From Bacillota bacterium (lineage in GTDB: Bacteria; Bacillota; Clostridia; Lachnospirales; Lachnospiraceae), in the NCBI GenBank assembly GCA_023663285.1, contig JAMPHT010000011.1:1-64000 (forward strand): DNA of 64,000 nucleotides. Direction: 5' to 3'. The position numbers were made by a program, and so were the translations under genes. The notes beneath the pieces were generated by a model. The model did not search any database. It was not told the origin of the DNA and was given only the letters and a program-made list of their open reading frames with translations. Positions 26,924 to 35,895 of the stretch are shown here, in pieces. Position 1 is the stretch's first letter. The number at the start of each line of letters is the position of its first letter.

Positions 26924-27994
26924 TCACTGCTGTGCTTCGCTGACAACAGTCTTTTCCGTCAGATACGCCAGCACCTTTTCGTTCATGTAGTCGTTGCGGT
27001 AATCTTCCCTGTCGCCGTTGCCCACATACTCCTCCACGGAAGCATATCCGCCTGCTTCCGCCTCCTCCTTCAGTCTGGACTCCAGCTCCTCATCGCTGAT
27101 CTTCAGACCTTCCCTGTTTGCAATGGCCTGCAGCATCAGATCCTGCTTCAGATACTCCTCAGCGTAACGGTTGATCAAAGCCTCGCTGCTGGTTCCGTAT
27201 AAATAGGACGCATACTGATCCAGGGTCAGCTGATAGCTGTAAGCGTACAGTGTAAGCACCTGGGACCACATCTGCTGATAAGGCTCCAGCAGCTCCGCAG
27301 GCAGTTCCTTGAACTGGCACCGCTCCATAAGGCTGTCTATGATGCCGCTCTGTACGTCATACTCATATTCCGAATAGAGGTAATCATAGGCGTACTGGTG
27401 AAACTCCGCGACGGTTTCCACACCGTCAAAGCCAAGCGCCGACGCCATGGAGACCACCACCTCATCCTCCATGTCCGCCTCCGCCACCGACAGCGGCTGT
27501 ATACATCTCACCGTGACCGTGAACACCACCGCCTTGCCTGCCATCTCCGGGCTGTAATTCTCCGGAAAGGTCAGATCCAGGTCCACGGTCTCCCCCGGCA
27601 TGACCCCCACAAGCCCGTCCTCAAAGCCGTCAATAAACTGGCCGCTGCCAATGGAAAGCGCCGCATTCTGGGCCGTACCGCCGGCAAAAGCCACACCATC
27701 CTCTTTTCCTTCATAGTCGATAAAAACCGTGTCTCCCACTGCCACCGCCCGGTTCGTGATCCCTCCGTGTTCCGGTGTGACATAATTGATATAAGTGTTG
27801 CTCATCAGATCTTTCAGTTCTTCCTCGTCCACCCCGATCACATCCACAGTGACCTCAAAGCTGCTGTAATCTCCCAGCGTCACATACCTGTCCACCTTCA
27901 TCTGATCCAGCGGCTTGTCCGTGTCGCTTCCGCAGCCCGACAACAGAACTGCCGCCGTCAGCGCGGCAATGATACCCGCAAATCTCTTTTTCAT
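26924..27994 (-). CDS. Surface trigger-factor-like FKBP peptidyl-prolyl isomerase lipoprotein
   Basis: The 356-residue product has a lipoprotein signal (lipobox LLSGC, Cys 21), an FKBP domain (about 75-165, GDTVFIDYEGKEDGVAFAGG... GSGQFIDGFEDGLVGVMPGE) and an alpha-helical C-terminal region like that of trigger factor (about 170-350). It lacks the ribosome-binding N-terminal domain of cytosolic trigger factor. It therefore looks like an exported foldase that assists proteins outside the membrane, in the role PrsA plays elsewhere. A good promoter lies upstream. It precedes asnS in the same direction with an 90-base gap. Confidence 0.82.
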   Translation of the reverse strand: MKKRFAGIIAALTAAVLLSGCGSDTDKPLDQMKVDRYVTLGDYSSFEVTVDVIGVDEEELKDLMSNTYINYVTPEHGGITNRAVAVGDTVFIDYEGKEDGVAFAGGTAQNAALSIGSGQFIDGFEDGLVGVMPGETVDLDLTFPENYSPEMAGKAVVFTVTVRCIQPLSVAEADMEDEVVVSMASALGFDGVETVAEFHQYAYDYLYSEYEYDVQSGIIDSLMERCQFKELPAELLEPYQQMWSQVLTLYAYSYQLTLDQYASYLYGTSSEALINRYAEEYLKQDLMLQAIANREGLKISDEELESRLKEEAEAGGYASVEEYVGNGDREDYRNDYMNEKVLAYLTEKTVVSEAQQ

Positions 27995-28040
27995 GATCTC
28001 CTCGCTCTCTGTTCGCTATAGTCAAAACACTTTGTCTATC

Positions 28041-28069
28041 ATCATACCATGCCGCCGGACTTTTTGCAA
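28041..28069 (-). promoter_or_regulatory. Promoter of the FKBP lipoprotein gene
   Basis: TTGCAA (28064-28069) and TATGAT (28041-28046) are 17 bases apart on the minus strand, with a TGG extension before the -10 box. Confidence 0.55.
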
Positions 28070-29539
28070 TTACAACAATGGCGACATCAGCCTGCACACC
28101 TGCTCCTTAAAGCGGAGCTTCAGCTTTCGGGCCGCATAGAGATCTCTTGTGACCTGGGTGCAATGCTTTAAGTCCTCCTGGAACAGGCGCTCCATCTCCC
28201 CGGCTTTCTCCGCGCTGTACACCACCGCGTTTACCTCAAAGTTCAGCGCAAAGCTGCGAATATCCATGTTGGCGGTGCCATAGCAGAATACCTCGCCGTC
28301 TAAGACGATCCCCTTGCTGTGCAAAAACCCGTTTTCGTAAATGTAACAGTTTGCCCCTGCGTTCAGCAGCTGTCCCATGTAGGAGTAGGTCGCCCAGTAC
28401 ACAAAGGGATGATCCGGCTTACAGGGTATCATAAGGTTGACCTCGATGCCGGACCGCACCGCGATGAGCAGAGCGGTCAGCACTGCCTCGTCCGGGATAA
28501 AATAGGGCGTCTGGATGCAGATCCGCTTTTTTGCCTTGGTGATCAGCCTGATGTAATTATCCCTGATCTGCTGCAGAGAATTGTCCGGCCCGCTGCTGAT
28601 GATCTGCACGTCGCAGTGATCCCGCTCCCCCACAGGCGGCTCCCTGAACCATTCTTCCTCCTGTGCCAGATGCTCTCCTGCTGCGTAATCCCAGTCCAGG
28701 ACAAAGCGAAGCTGCAGGCCCATGACGCCGGTTCCCCGGATGCGCAGATGGGTATCCCGCCAATAGCCGAATTTTTCATCCAGTCCGATGTATTCCCTGC
28801 CGATATTAAAGCCTCCCACATAGGCCGTCTTATTGTCGATCACCACGATCTTCCGGTGATTCCTGTAATTGATACGAAGCTGCAGCCTGCCCAGTATGGC
28901 CGGGAAAAACTCCGCCGTATGGACCCCTGCCGCCTCCAGCTGTTTCCAGCAGCTGCGCTTTGTGCCCCGGCAGCCCATGCCGTCAAACAGTATGCGCACC
29001 GTCACGCCCTCCGCCGCCTTCCGCTTCAGCACCTCCGCGATCCTCTGAAACAGCACGTCATTGCGGATGATATAATACTGCAGATGAATGAAATGCTCCG
29101 CCTTCTCCATATCCGCGATCAGAGCGTCAAATTTCTCATTTCCGTCCGTGAAGATATCGATATCATTTTCCTCCAGCAGGATAGCGTCCGCCGTTTCCAT
29201 ATTGTACATGATAAGGTCTGTATAGCCCGCGATATCCGGCTTTTTCTCCCTGTCGGCGCTCCCTTGAAGTCTGGTTTTCTGGTCGCGGATGATATGATGT
29301 ATATCCTCCTCCAGCTCCTTGTCCCGAAACATTTTACGCTTGTGCATATCCCCGCCCAGAAGCAGATAAAAAATAAACCCTACACCCGGCAGGAAAAGAA
29401 GCAGGAGCAGCCACGCCCACACGCTCTTTGGGTCCCGCCGCTCAAAGAACACAATGACGACGGAAAACAGCAGATTGCAGAAAAACAGGCCGCCCAGCCC
29501 AAAAGATATGATCTCCCACACAGCGTTCATGTTATCCAT
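28070..29539 (-). CDS. cls: Cardiolipin synthase
   Basis: The 489-residue protein has two N-terminal membrane segments (about 11-30 and 40-58) and two phospholipase-D motifs: NHRKIVVID with GGFN, and HSKGIVLD with GTANMD. These are the paired HKD catalytic sites of bacterial cardiolipin synthases, which join two phosphatidylglycerols into cardiolipin. Length matches the family. An extended TGGTATAAT box lies near 29580. The two possible starts (29539 and three codons later) are both ATG. Confidence 0.9.
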   Translation of the reverse strand: MDNMNAVWEIISFGLGGLFFCNLLFSVVIVFFERRDPKSVWAWLLLLLFLPGVGFIFYLLLGGDMHKRKMFRDKELEEDIHHIIRDQKTRLQGSADREKKPDIAGYTDLIMYNMETADAILLEENDIDIFTDGNEKFDALIADMEKAEHFIHLQYYIIRNDVLFQRIAEVLKRKAAEGVTVRILFDGMGCRGTKRSCWKQLEAAGVHTAEFFPAILGRLQLRINYRNHRKIVVIDNKTAYVGGFNIGREYIGLDEKFGYWRDTHLRIRGTGVMGLQLRFVLDWDYAAGEHLAQEEEWFREPPVGERDHCDVQIISSGPDNSLQQIRDNYIRLITKAKKRICIQTPYFIPDEAVLTALLIAVRSGIEVNLMIPCKPDHPFVYWATYSYMGQLLNAGANCYIYENGFLHSKGIVLDGEVFCYGTANMDIRSFALNFEVNAVVYSAEKAGEMERLFQEDLKHCTQVTRDLYAARKLKLRFKEQVCRLMSPLL

Positions 29540-29627
29540 TCAGAATCCGTCCCTGCCTTTTCACCGAAGTTTTGGTTATTATACCACATATCGGTCAAAA
29601 ATGTGTAAAAATCCTGTAAAAGTCCTG

Positions 29628-29657
29628 TTGCCTACCGGCCGCCACCTGTGCTAGAAT
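29628..29657 (+). promoter_or_regulatory. Promoter upstream of the 29684 gene
   Basis: TTGCCT (29628-29633) and TAGAAT (29652-29657) are 18 bases apart on the plus strand. It probably drives the run from 29684 through ispE and the GntR gene. Confidence 0.5.
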
Positions 29658-29683
29658 ATAGTATACACAGGAGGCATTTTAAT

Positions 29684-30160
29684 ATGAAAACATGGGTAAT
29701 CGTATTGATCGTGATCGCAGTGGTGCTCGTCGCAATCATTGCCGCTCTGTATTTTCTCGGAAAGAAGATGCAGAAGAAACAGGCGGAACAACAGGAAATG
29801 CTGGAGGCTAACAAACAGACCGTCTCCATGCTGGTCATTGACAAAAAGAGAATGAAGCTGCGGGAGTCCGGGCTGCCCCAGATGGTCATCGACCAGACCC
29901 CCAAGGCCATGCGGGGCTCCAAGCTTCCCATTATCAAGGCAAAGATAGGGCCGCAGATCCTTTCCCTGATCTGCGACGAAAAGATTTTTGAGTCCGTTCC
30001 TGTCAAAAAAGAGGTAAAGGCTGTGGTCAGCGGTATTTATGTCCTCAACGTAAAAGGACTCCATGGGAAAACGGAGGCCCAGCCCGTCAAGAAGAAGGGC
30101 CGTTTTAAGAGACTCATGGAAGCCGCTCAGGAAAAAGCCGGCGCAAAACCCATCAAATAG
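29684..30160 (+). CDS. Small single-pass membrane protein, conserved upstream of ispE
   Basis: The start follows GGAGG by 8 bases. The 158-residue protein has one N-terminal membrane helix (residues 3-24), a charged KKMQKKQAEQQE stretch and a soluble domain rich in V, I and K ending in a basic tail. The segment LVIDKKRMKLRESGLPQM suggests a small beta-rich fold. I do not recognise a family with a known role. It is tightly followed by ispE (5 bases), so it shares its transcript. Confidence 0.65.
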   Translation: MKTWVIVLIVIAVVLVAIIAALYFLGKKMQKKQAEQQEMLEANKQTVSMLVIDKKRMKLRESGLPQMVIDQTPKAMRGSKLPIIKAKIGPQILSLICDEKIFESVPVKKEVKAVVSGIYVLNVKGLHGKTEAQPVKKKGRFKRLMEAAQEKAGAKPIK

Positions 30161-30165
30161 ACAAT

Positions 30166-31041
30166 ATGAATCATTATACGATAAAAGCATATGCAAAAGT
30201 CAATCTTGGCCTGGATGTTATCGGGAAACTGCCAAACGGCTATCATCAGGTGAAAATGATCATGCAGTCCATCGACCTTAAGGATGAGCTGACCTTGAGG
30301 ATAACGGAGGGGTCCAATGTGCTGACGACGGACTCTGACGAGCTCCCCCCTTCGGAGGACAACCTGATTCTCAGGGCGGCCAGCCTGATGGAGGAGACCT
30401 ACTCTCTGAATGGGTGGGGCGTGGGCATCCATCTGCGGAAAAATATCCCTGTCGCCGCCGGTATGGCCGGAGGCAGCGCCGACGCTGCAGCCACCATGAA
30501 GGCTATGAACGTTCTCTTCGGCCTGAATGTCCCCCACCGGGAGTTGATGGATCTCGCCGTTTCCATAGGAGCAGACGTTCCCTACTGCATTCTCGGCGGT
30601 ACCGCCCTTGCAGAGGGCATCGGCGAACAGCTGACTGCTCTGCCCCCGCTTCCCTCCTGCCATATACTGATAGCGAAGCCGGATATCAGCGTCTCCACAA
30701 AATATGTTTATGAGCATCTGGATTCCGCAGGTATTCGACATCATCCCGACATCGACGGAGGTGTGGCCGCTATCCGGGAGGGCAGTCTGGCAGGCGTTTT
30801 GAGCCGTATGGAAAATGTGCTGGAGTCCGTGACGATCCCCGCATATCCGGTCATTGAAGCCATCAAAGGAAGAATGCTGGAGCTGGGCGCTGCAGCCAGC
30901 CTGATGAGCGGCAGCGGTCCCACGGTGTTCGGCATTTTCACCGAAAAAGCTGCCGCGGAGAACGGTTTTCGGCAGCTGAAGACGGAAGGGCTTGCAAAAC
31001 AGGTCTTTCTGACTGTTCCTGTCAACAGCTTAAGAATATAA
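30166..31041 (+). CDS. ispE: 4-diphosphocytidyl-2-C-methyl-D-erythritol kinase
   Basis: The 291-residue GHMP kinase has AYAKVNLGLDV (residues 8-18), the ATP loop PVAAGMAGGSADAAATM (about 96-112) and the C-terminal motif MSGSGPTVFG. It phosphorylates CDP-methylerythritol in the non-mevalonate isoprenoid pathway, supplying undecaprenyl and quinone side chains. Length and motifs are typical. A GntR regulator follows 64 bases later. Confidence 0.95.
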   Translation: MNHYTIKAYAKVNLGLDVIGKLPNGYHQVKMIMQSIDLKDELTLRITEGSNVLTTDSDELPPSEDNLILRAASLMEETYSLNGWGVGIHLRKNIPVAAGMAGGSADAAATMKAMNVLFGLNVPHRELMDLAVSIGADVPYCILGGTALAEGIGEQLTALPPLPSCHILIAKPDISVSTKYVYEHLDSAGIRHHPDIDGGVAAIREGSLAGVLSRMENVLESVTIPAYPVIEAIKGRMLELGAAASLMSGSGPTVFGIFTEKAAAENGFRQLKTEGLAKQVFLTVPVNSLRI

Positions 31042-31105
31042 GAATATGAGGGCGTAATGACAATGTCGGCCATGGCGCGGCAAAAGAAAGGCACAGGTAT
31101 TCAAT

Positions 31106-31792
31106 ATGCAGGATTTCTTACAGTTAGATATGGATGAGTCTTTGCCGCTGCGGGATGTCGTCTGCAATACTCTCCGGCGGGCGATCCTTCTGGGCGAACT
31201 AAAGCCCGGTGAACGGCTCATGGAGATCCACCTGGCCGATCGGCTTGGCGTCAGCCGCACTCCTATCAGGGAAGCCATTCGCAGGTTGGAGCTTGAAGGT
31301 CTTGTCACCATGGTTCCCCGCAAGGGTGCAGAGGTAGCCCAGATCACAGAAAAGAGCATGAACGATGTTCTTGAGGTCAGGCGGGCTCTGGACGCCCTGT
31401 GTGTAGAGCTTGCCTGCGACCGCATCACCGCGGAAGAGCTGGAAGCCCTGCGGCTGGCCTGCGAAAGCTTTGAAGCCGCCGTCAGAACTGCGGACGCAAA
31501 GGAAATAGCCCATGCAGACGTGGCGCTCCATGACATTATTGTCCTGGCAACCGGCAACCAGCGGCTGATCCAGCTGGTCAATAACCTTTCCGAGCAGATG
31601 TACCGTTACCGGTTTGAATATATCAAAGACACCAGTCAGCATGAAACCCTGGTGGATGAGCATAGAATAATCTATCAGAGCATTGTAAACAAAGACAAAA
31701 AAACGGCGGCGGAAGCTGCAAAGACCCATATCGACAATCAGGAACAGGCAATTATCCGCCGGATACGGCTTGAGAGAGAAAAAAGAAAGTGA
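31106..31792 (+). CDS. GntR-family regulator with FCD ligand domain
   Basis: The 228-residue protein has an N-terminal winged helix (residues 14-72, including GVSRTPIREAIRRLELEGLVTMVPRKGAEV) and an all-helical FCD domain with the usual metal-site residues (H near 139, H near 187). FadR-type GntR proteins sense organic acids or fatty-acid derivatives. Its target is unknown; a conserved place after ispE is common in clostridia. The RBS is weak (CAGG 8 bases before ATG), suggesting coupling or low expression. Confidence 0.85.
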   Translation: MQDFLQLDMDESLPLRDVVCNTLRRAILLGELKPGERLMEIHLADRLGVSRTPIREAIRRLELEGLVTMVPRKGAEVAQITEKSMNDVLEVRRALDALCVELACDRITAEELEALRLACESFEAAVRTADAKEIAHADVALHDIIVLATGNQRLIQLVNNLSEQMYRYRFEYIKDTSQHETLVDEHRIIYQSIVNKDKKTAAEAAKTHIDNQEQAIIRRIRLEREKRK

Positions 31793-31872
31793 CCGCGCCC
31801 TGATCCGGTATAGATCGCAGATCTTCGGCAATACTTGTACAATACAACCGTATTGGAAAGGCAGGTCATTGC

Positions 31873-32163
31873 ATGAAGAAAGTAAAGAACGGAATACGTA
31901 TCATAACAGCAATGTGCGCAGCGCTTGGCTGGTGGGGGCTGTTTTATCCCGGTCTCACCCTGACCCCGGACACCGTGAGCATTATCTGTGAGGACGAAAA
32001 CGGCGGGGAAAGCATTTCGGCGGACCCGGAATCCTTTGACGCCGGACTTTATCTGGAGCTTCTGGGAACAGACCGCAGCAGCATCCGCTTCCGCAGCAGA
32101 CTGCTCACCGAGCTGAACGCTTTATGGGAGGCTTTTTCATGGGACAGATCAACAAAGAACTGA
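31873..32163 (+). CDS. Small exported or membrane-anchored hypothetical protein
   Basis: The 96-residue product starts about 12 bases after AAAGGCAGG and has a basic N-terminus followed by a hydrophobic stretch (residues 9-26, IITAMCAALGWWGLFYPG), then the soluble stretch TLTPDTVSIICEDENGG. I recognise no family. It overlaps the murI start by 25 bases in another frame, which implies translational coupling to glutamate racemase. Confidence 0.55.
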   Translation: MKKVKNGIRIITAMCAALGWWGLFYPGLTLTPDTVSIICEDENGGESISADPESFDAGLYLELLGTDRSSIRFRSRLLTELNALWEAFSWDRSTKN

Positions 32164-32981
32164 TGCGCAGGGACGCTCCTATCGGGATCTTTGATTCCGG
32201 TGTGGGCGGACTTACCGTAGCACGGGAGATCATGCGTCAGATTCCCAACGAAAAAATCATTTATTTCGGAGATACCGCAAGAGTGCCCTACGGCAGCAAG
32301 TCACAGGAGACGGTGACCCGCTACTCGGAACAGATCGTCCGTTTCCTGCGGACCTTTCAGGTCAAAACCATCGTAGTTGCCTGTAACACTGCCAGCGCCT
32401 ACGCCCTGGATACTTTGGAAAAGGATATTGACATCCCTATCATAGGCGTGATAAAGCCGGGGGCAAAGACCGCAGCGGAGGTGACCCGCAACGGACGTAT
32501 CGGCGTCATTGCCACAGAGGCCACCATCAGCAGCCAGATGTACACCAAATACATAACCAACTTAAACAGCGCCGTCACCATCTACGAAAAAGCGTGTCCG
32601 CTTTTTGTCCCTCTTGTAGAGGAAGGACTCTGGAAAGACCCGGTGACGGATGAGATCGCCCGCCGTTATCTGACAGAGCTGATCGACATCGATATTGACA
32701 CCCTGATCTTAGGCTGCACCCACTATCCCCTGATCCGTTCCACCTTAGGCAGGATCATAGGTGAAAAGGTGACGCTGGTAAATCCGGCCTATGAAACTGC
32801 CATAGAGCTGAAGCAGATGCTGGCTGAGGCGGATATGCTAAACGCTGAGGAACCGGGCCTGGGCAGCAGCCAATACCTGTTTTATGTCAGCGACAAGGCG
32901 GAAAAATTCGTCCGCTTTGCCAACTCCATCATCAATTATGGTATTCTTTCGGCAAAGACAGTGAATATCGAGGATTATTAG
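32139..32981 (+). CDS. murI: Glutamate racemase
   Basis: The ATG at 32139 is 7 bases after GGGAGG. The 280-residue enzyme interconverts L- and D-glutamate for peptidoglycan. The phosphate loop DSGVGGLTV and the two catalytic cysteines in VACNTASA (near residue 79) and LGCTHYPL (near 190) are present. It begins inside the preceding small gene and is followed after 2 bases by a DUF1934 gene. Confidence 0.95.
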   Translation: MGQINKELMRRDAPIGIFDSGVGGLTVAREIMRQIPNEKIIYFGDTARVPYGSKSQETVTRYSEQIVRFLRTFQVKTIVVACNTASAYALDTLEKDIDIPIIGVIKPGAKTAAEVTRNGRIGVIATEATISSQMYTKYITNLNSAVTIYEKACPLFVPLVEEGLWKDPVTDEIARRYLTELIDIDIDTLILGCTHYPLIRSTLGRIIGEKVTLVNPAYETAIELKQMLAEADMLNAEEPGLGSSQYLFYVSDKAEKFVRFANSIINYGILSAKTVNIEDY

Positions 32982-32983
32982 AC

Positions 32984-33418
32984 GTGAACAGAGATGTGGA
33001 AATAACCGTGGCCGGAACCTGGGACGACGGCAGCGGAAAAGAGACAGTGACCGACTATCGGACCACGGGACAATATTTTGAGAGAAACGGCTGCCGCTAT
33101 CTCCTCTATCAGGAACAGGACGCCGAGTCGAAAGCCCTGACCTCAAATACTATGAAGCTTCGAGACAATGTACTGGAGCTTTCCCGAAAGGGCAGTATTC
33201 ATTCCCGCATGATCTTTGAACCGGGGCAGACCCATCCCACGGACTATGCCACAGCCTATGGCGCCCTGCGGCTGGAGGTATGTACGCAAGCTTTAAAATG
33301 CCTGTGGACGGACACCGAGGCCCGGATCAGCATCACCTATCGTCTGCTGCTGGCAGGAGAGCTTCTGTCCGGGAACAAGCTTGTCATAAATATAAGAAAT
33401 ATTTCGTCAGAGGGCTAA
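32984..33418 (+). CDS. DUF1934 calycin-like protein
   Basis: A GTG start lies two bases after the murI stop, with GAGG 10 bases before it. The 144-residue protein matches DUF1934, a small beta-barrel fold seen in many Firmicutes next to murI or argS, with the strand pattern SNTMKLRDNVLELSRKG... GALRLEVCTQALKC... ARISITYRLLLAGE. No function is established. Confidence 0.8.
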   Translation: MNRDVEITVAGTWDDGSGKETVTDYRTTGQYFERNGCRYLLYQEQDAESKALTSNTMKLRDNVLELSRKGSIHSRMIFEPGQTHPTDYATAYGALRLEVCTQALKCLWTDTEARISITYRLLLAGELLSGNKLVINIRNISSEG

Positions 33419-33521
33419 ATTTTTCCCCTGTACTTGCCGAAATATAAAGTACCAAATCATGGATGATGCGTCCGACATGGACGACAAAACGGCGTAATAC
33501 CGCCAGAAAAGAGGGATCCCA

Positions 33522-34148
33522 ATGAGTGTAAACGGAATTACATCACAAGTTCAGGCTGCATCCGCTTATGACTATTCCACTACGGAAAGCGTAAAAGCTG
33601 CGGAAAAGCAGGACACAAACACCAAGGCAGAGAGCTCTTCTGCTGCGGAGACCGGCGTTGTATACGAGCCTTCCAAGGAGGCTGTATCCGATTCCGCCAA
33701 GAAAACCTATAAGCCTAACACCGATCTGGTCAACAAGCTGAAGGCTGACGCTGAAGCACGTACCCAGCAGCTTCGTACTCTGGTAGAAAAGATGATGTCC
33801 GGACAGACGGAGGCTTTCGGCAAGGCCACCAATATGTGGCAGTTCTTAAGATCCGGGAATTATACCGTAGACGCTGCCACCAAATTACAGGCCCAGGAGG
33901 ACATTTCCGAGGACGGTTACTGGGGCGTAAAGCAGACCTCCAGCAGAATCCTGGATTTTGCCACCGCTTTGACCGGCGGCGACCCCGACAAGATCGAAGA
34001 GATGCGCGAGGCTTTCCAGAAGGGCTACAAGCAGGCGGAAAAGACATGGGGCGGCAAGCTTCCTGACATTTCCCAGCAGACATATGACGCTGTCATGAAG
34101 GGCTTTGACGACATGGCTGCTGCAGCGAATAAGGCTGTGACTGAATAA
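33522..34148 (+). CDS. Lachnospiraceae-type hypothetical protein, flagellin-like N-terminus
   Basis: The 208-residue protein starts after AGAGGGATCCC and lacks a signal peptide. Residues 1-70 are low complexity and rich in S, A, T and E (SVNGITSQVQAASAYDYS), like the export regions of flagellar or type III substrates. Residues about 70-208 are helical, with conserved aromatic motifs ISEDGYWGVKQTSSRILDFA and GYKQAEKTWGGKLP. I have no function for it. It stands alone between murI and the SPOCS gene with a shared terminator downstream. Confidence 0.6.
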   Translation: MSVNGITSQVQAASAYDYSTTESVKAAEKQDTNTKAESSSAAETGVVYEPSKEAVSDSAKKTYKPNTDLVNKLKADAEARTQQLRTLVEKMMSGQTEAFGKATNMWQFLRSGNYTVDAATKLQAQEDISEDGYWGVKQTSSRILDFATALTGGDPDKIEEMREAFQKGYKQAEKTWGGKLPDISQQTYDAVMKGFDDMAAAANKAVTE

Positions 34149-34233
34149 TACAAATATGCGGAACTGCTGCAGAGGAGGATGACATATCCGCCAGGGTGGC
34201 AGTTCCGTTTTATGTATTATGCGCCTAAAGGGC

Positions 34234-34264
34234 AAAAAGGGAGACGTTTCGCGTCCCCCTTTTT
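34234..34264. terminator. Bidirectional terminator
   Basis: AAAAAGGGaGACG pairs with CGTCcCCCTTTTT around a 5-base loop, with T runs on both strands. It serves the plus-strand gene ending at 34148 and the minus-strand SPOCS gene ending at 34275. Confidence 0.75.
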
Positions 34265-34274
34265 ATGGCTGTCC

Positions 34275-35825
34275 TCAGCTGCCCTTCACGATCAAAAGCT
34301 TCTGGCCCGGCTTCAGTTCATCGCTCTCCAGGCTGTTCATCTTCCGCATGGATTCCACCGGGACATAATATTTCTTGCCGATATTCCACAGGTTATCTCC
34401 CTCTTTGACCATATATACCGCCATGCCCGGCAGATTACTCATTTTTCCCGTATCCAAAGGCGAAACGGTCACCTGGCTTATCAACTCCACGGGAATGGTC
34501 TTAAACACTACCGTGGAAAAGCTCAGTACAGCCTTTACGTCCATCTCCTCGCCGTCCAGCATGGTCACCTGCAGCTGTTCCACCGTACCCTGGACCGTAT
34601 CAATATCCTCCGGCGTGATATCCGGCACCTCAAGGGTGTACTGATAGGGGATCTGGGCCTGGGTACAGCCATAGGGAGCCTCATCCTCCCCTGTGATATA
34701 CATGACCTTCACAGTAAGGCTGCCCTGAAGCAGAATACCGTTCTCTACCACCGTCTGATGCTCCAGCGCCACCGTCCCTTCACTGTGCAGCAGCTGCAGA
34801 ACATTTCCCGACTTTACACGGATATGGTCCGTCACCTTGGTCTTACCCGTGACCTTTGCCAGCAGCTGCCGCAGATCGGCCCTGTGGGTCACTGTGCCGA
34901 TTTCATTGGAAACGCCGTAAATATCGGAAATGATCTCCACCTCTTCTTCCTCATAAATGCGTATCGTGCAATCCAGCACCAGCTCCAGACCGATGCTGCG
35001 CTCCTCTCCGTCAAAGTCCGGGCGCACCGCCAGTTCCTTTTGCCCCAGACGGCATCGGATATCCGGCAGCATACCTTCCCTGCAGCCGTGGCACTCCAGG
35101 ACGCCGCTGAAGGGAATAGTAGTCTCAAAGGAGCGAATGGGATGATCTTCTCCCTCCCCTTCGTACAGAATAAACACATGCACATCTCCCGAAAGTGCCA
35201 GCTTCTCCTCCAACACTTTAAAATCCATATCTCCCAGAGATATATCATCCCAGAGTACCTGGAAAATATTAGGGTAGTTGGAGGGCAGGCTGATCTCCTC
35301 CTTCAGCCGGAAAATATCATTCTTACAAATGGCGATCTGGGCTATTTCCAGCGGCATCCGGCGGTATTCCGCCTTTTCATCCCCGTGTACCGTCACGGGA
35401 GCCTCCTCGTCATAAAGCTCCTCCACCTTTGCCGACAGGGTTATCAGCGACTGAATGTTCAGCTTTCGGGAGTTTATCATGCTGACTGTCAGGTCCTCCA
35501 CAGCACCATCCACACTCACATTATCCGCAGGCACCGCTCCCCGCAGATTTACCCTTTCATCAAAAGGCACCCGCCCTTCAAGGGTCACAAGGCTGCTGCC
35601 CTCCTCCTGGGTATGGTAGAGTACCACGTACGCCAGATACCCTCTCACATTTACAAAATCTGTTCCGGGCCTGATCTCATCAATAATGACCTCTCCCTTT
35701 TCCAGATTCAGGGTGTTGACATCCGGCTTGCTGTCCGGTATATTCAAATCGTCCTCCAGGGTAAACTGTGTGACCGCCTCCGTTTTCACGCGGTCCATAT
35801 GTATGTTTCTCTTTATCAGTTCCAC
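34275..35825 (-). CDS. SPOCS (DUF3794) repeat protein with C-terminal LysM
   Basis: The 516-residue protein has an N-terminal DUF3794 block (about 20-150), a second related block (about 180-290), a third (about 320-440) and a LysM domain at the end (about 466-514, VYMVKEGDNLWNIGKKYYVPVESM). DUF3794/SPOCS modules occur in spore cortex and coat proteins such as SafA- and SpoVID-like proteins; LysM binds peptidoglycan. No signal peptide is visible, as in mother-cell coat proteins. This supports an endospore former. Confidence 0.82.
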   Translation of the reverse strand: MELIKRNIHMDRVKTEAVTQFTLEDDLNIPDSKPDVNTLNLEKGEVIIDEIRPGTDFVNVRGYLAYVVLYHTQEEGSSLVTLEGRVPFDERVNLRGAVPADNVSVDGAVEDLTVSMINSRKLNIQSLITLSAKVEELYDEEAPVTVHGDEKAEYRRMPLEIAQIAICKNDIFRLKEEISLPSNYPNIFQVLWDDISLGDMDFKVLEEKLALSGDVHVFILYEGEGEDHPIRSFETTIPFSGVLECHGCREGMLPDIRCRLGQKELAVRPDFDGEERSIGLELVLDCTIRIYEEEEVEIISDIYGVSNEIGTVTHRADLRQLLAKVTGKTKVTDHIRVKSGNVLQLLHSEGTVALEHQTVVENGILLQGSLTVKVMYITGEDEAPYGCTQAQIPYQYTLEVPDITPEDIDTVQGTVEQLQVTMLDGEEMDVKAVLSFSTVVFKTIPVELISQVTVSPLDTGKMSNLPGMAVYMVKEGDNLWNIGKKYYVPVESMRKMNSLESDELKPGQKLLIVKGS

Positions 35826-35895
35826 AAAGATACCTCCGCATATATACTGGTATTAGTATATATATGAAGTCATCCGGCGAAAAAGAACAGGCGCG

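Noticed and set aside
34179..35867. A long plus-strand open frame (562 codons)
   Set aside because: It is antisense to the SPOCS-LysM gene, with His/Leu-rich composition typical of a shadow frame and no ribosome site.
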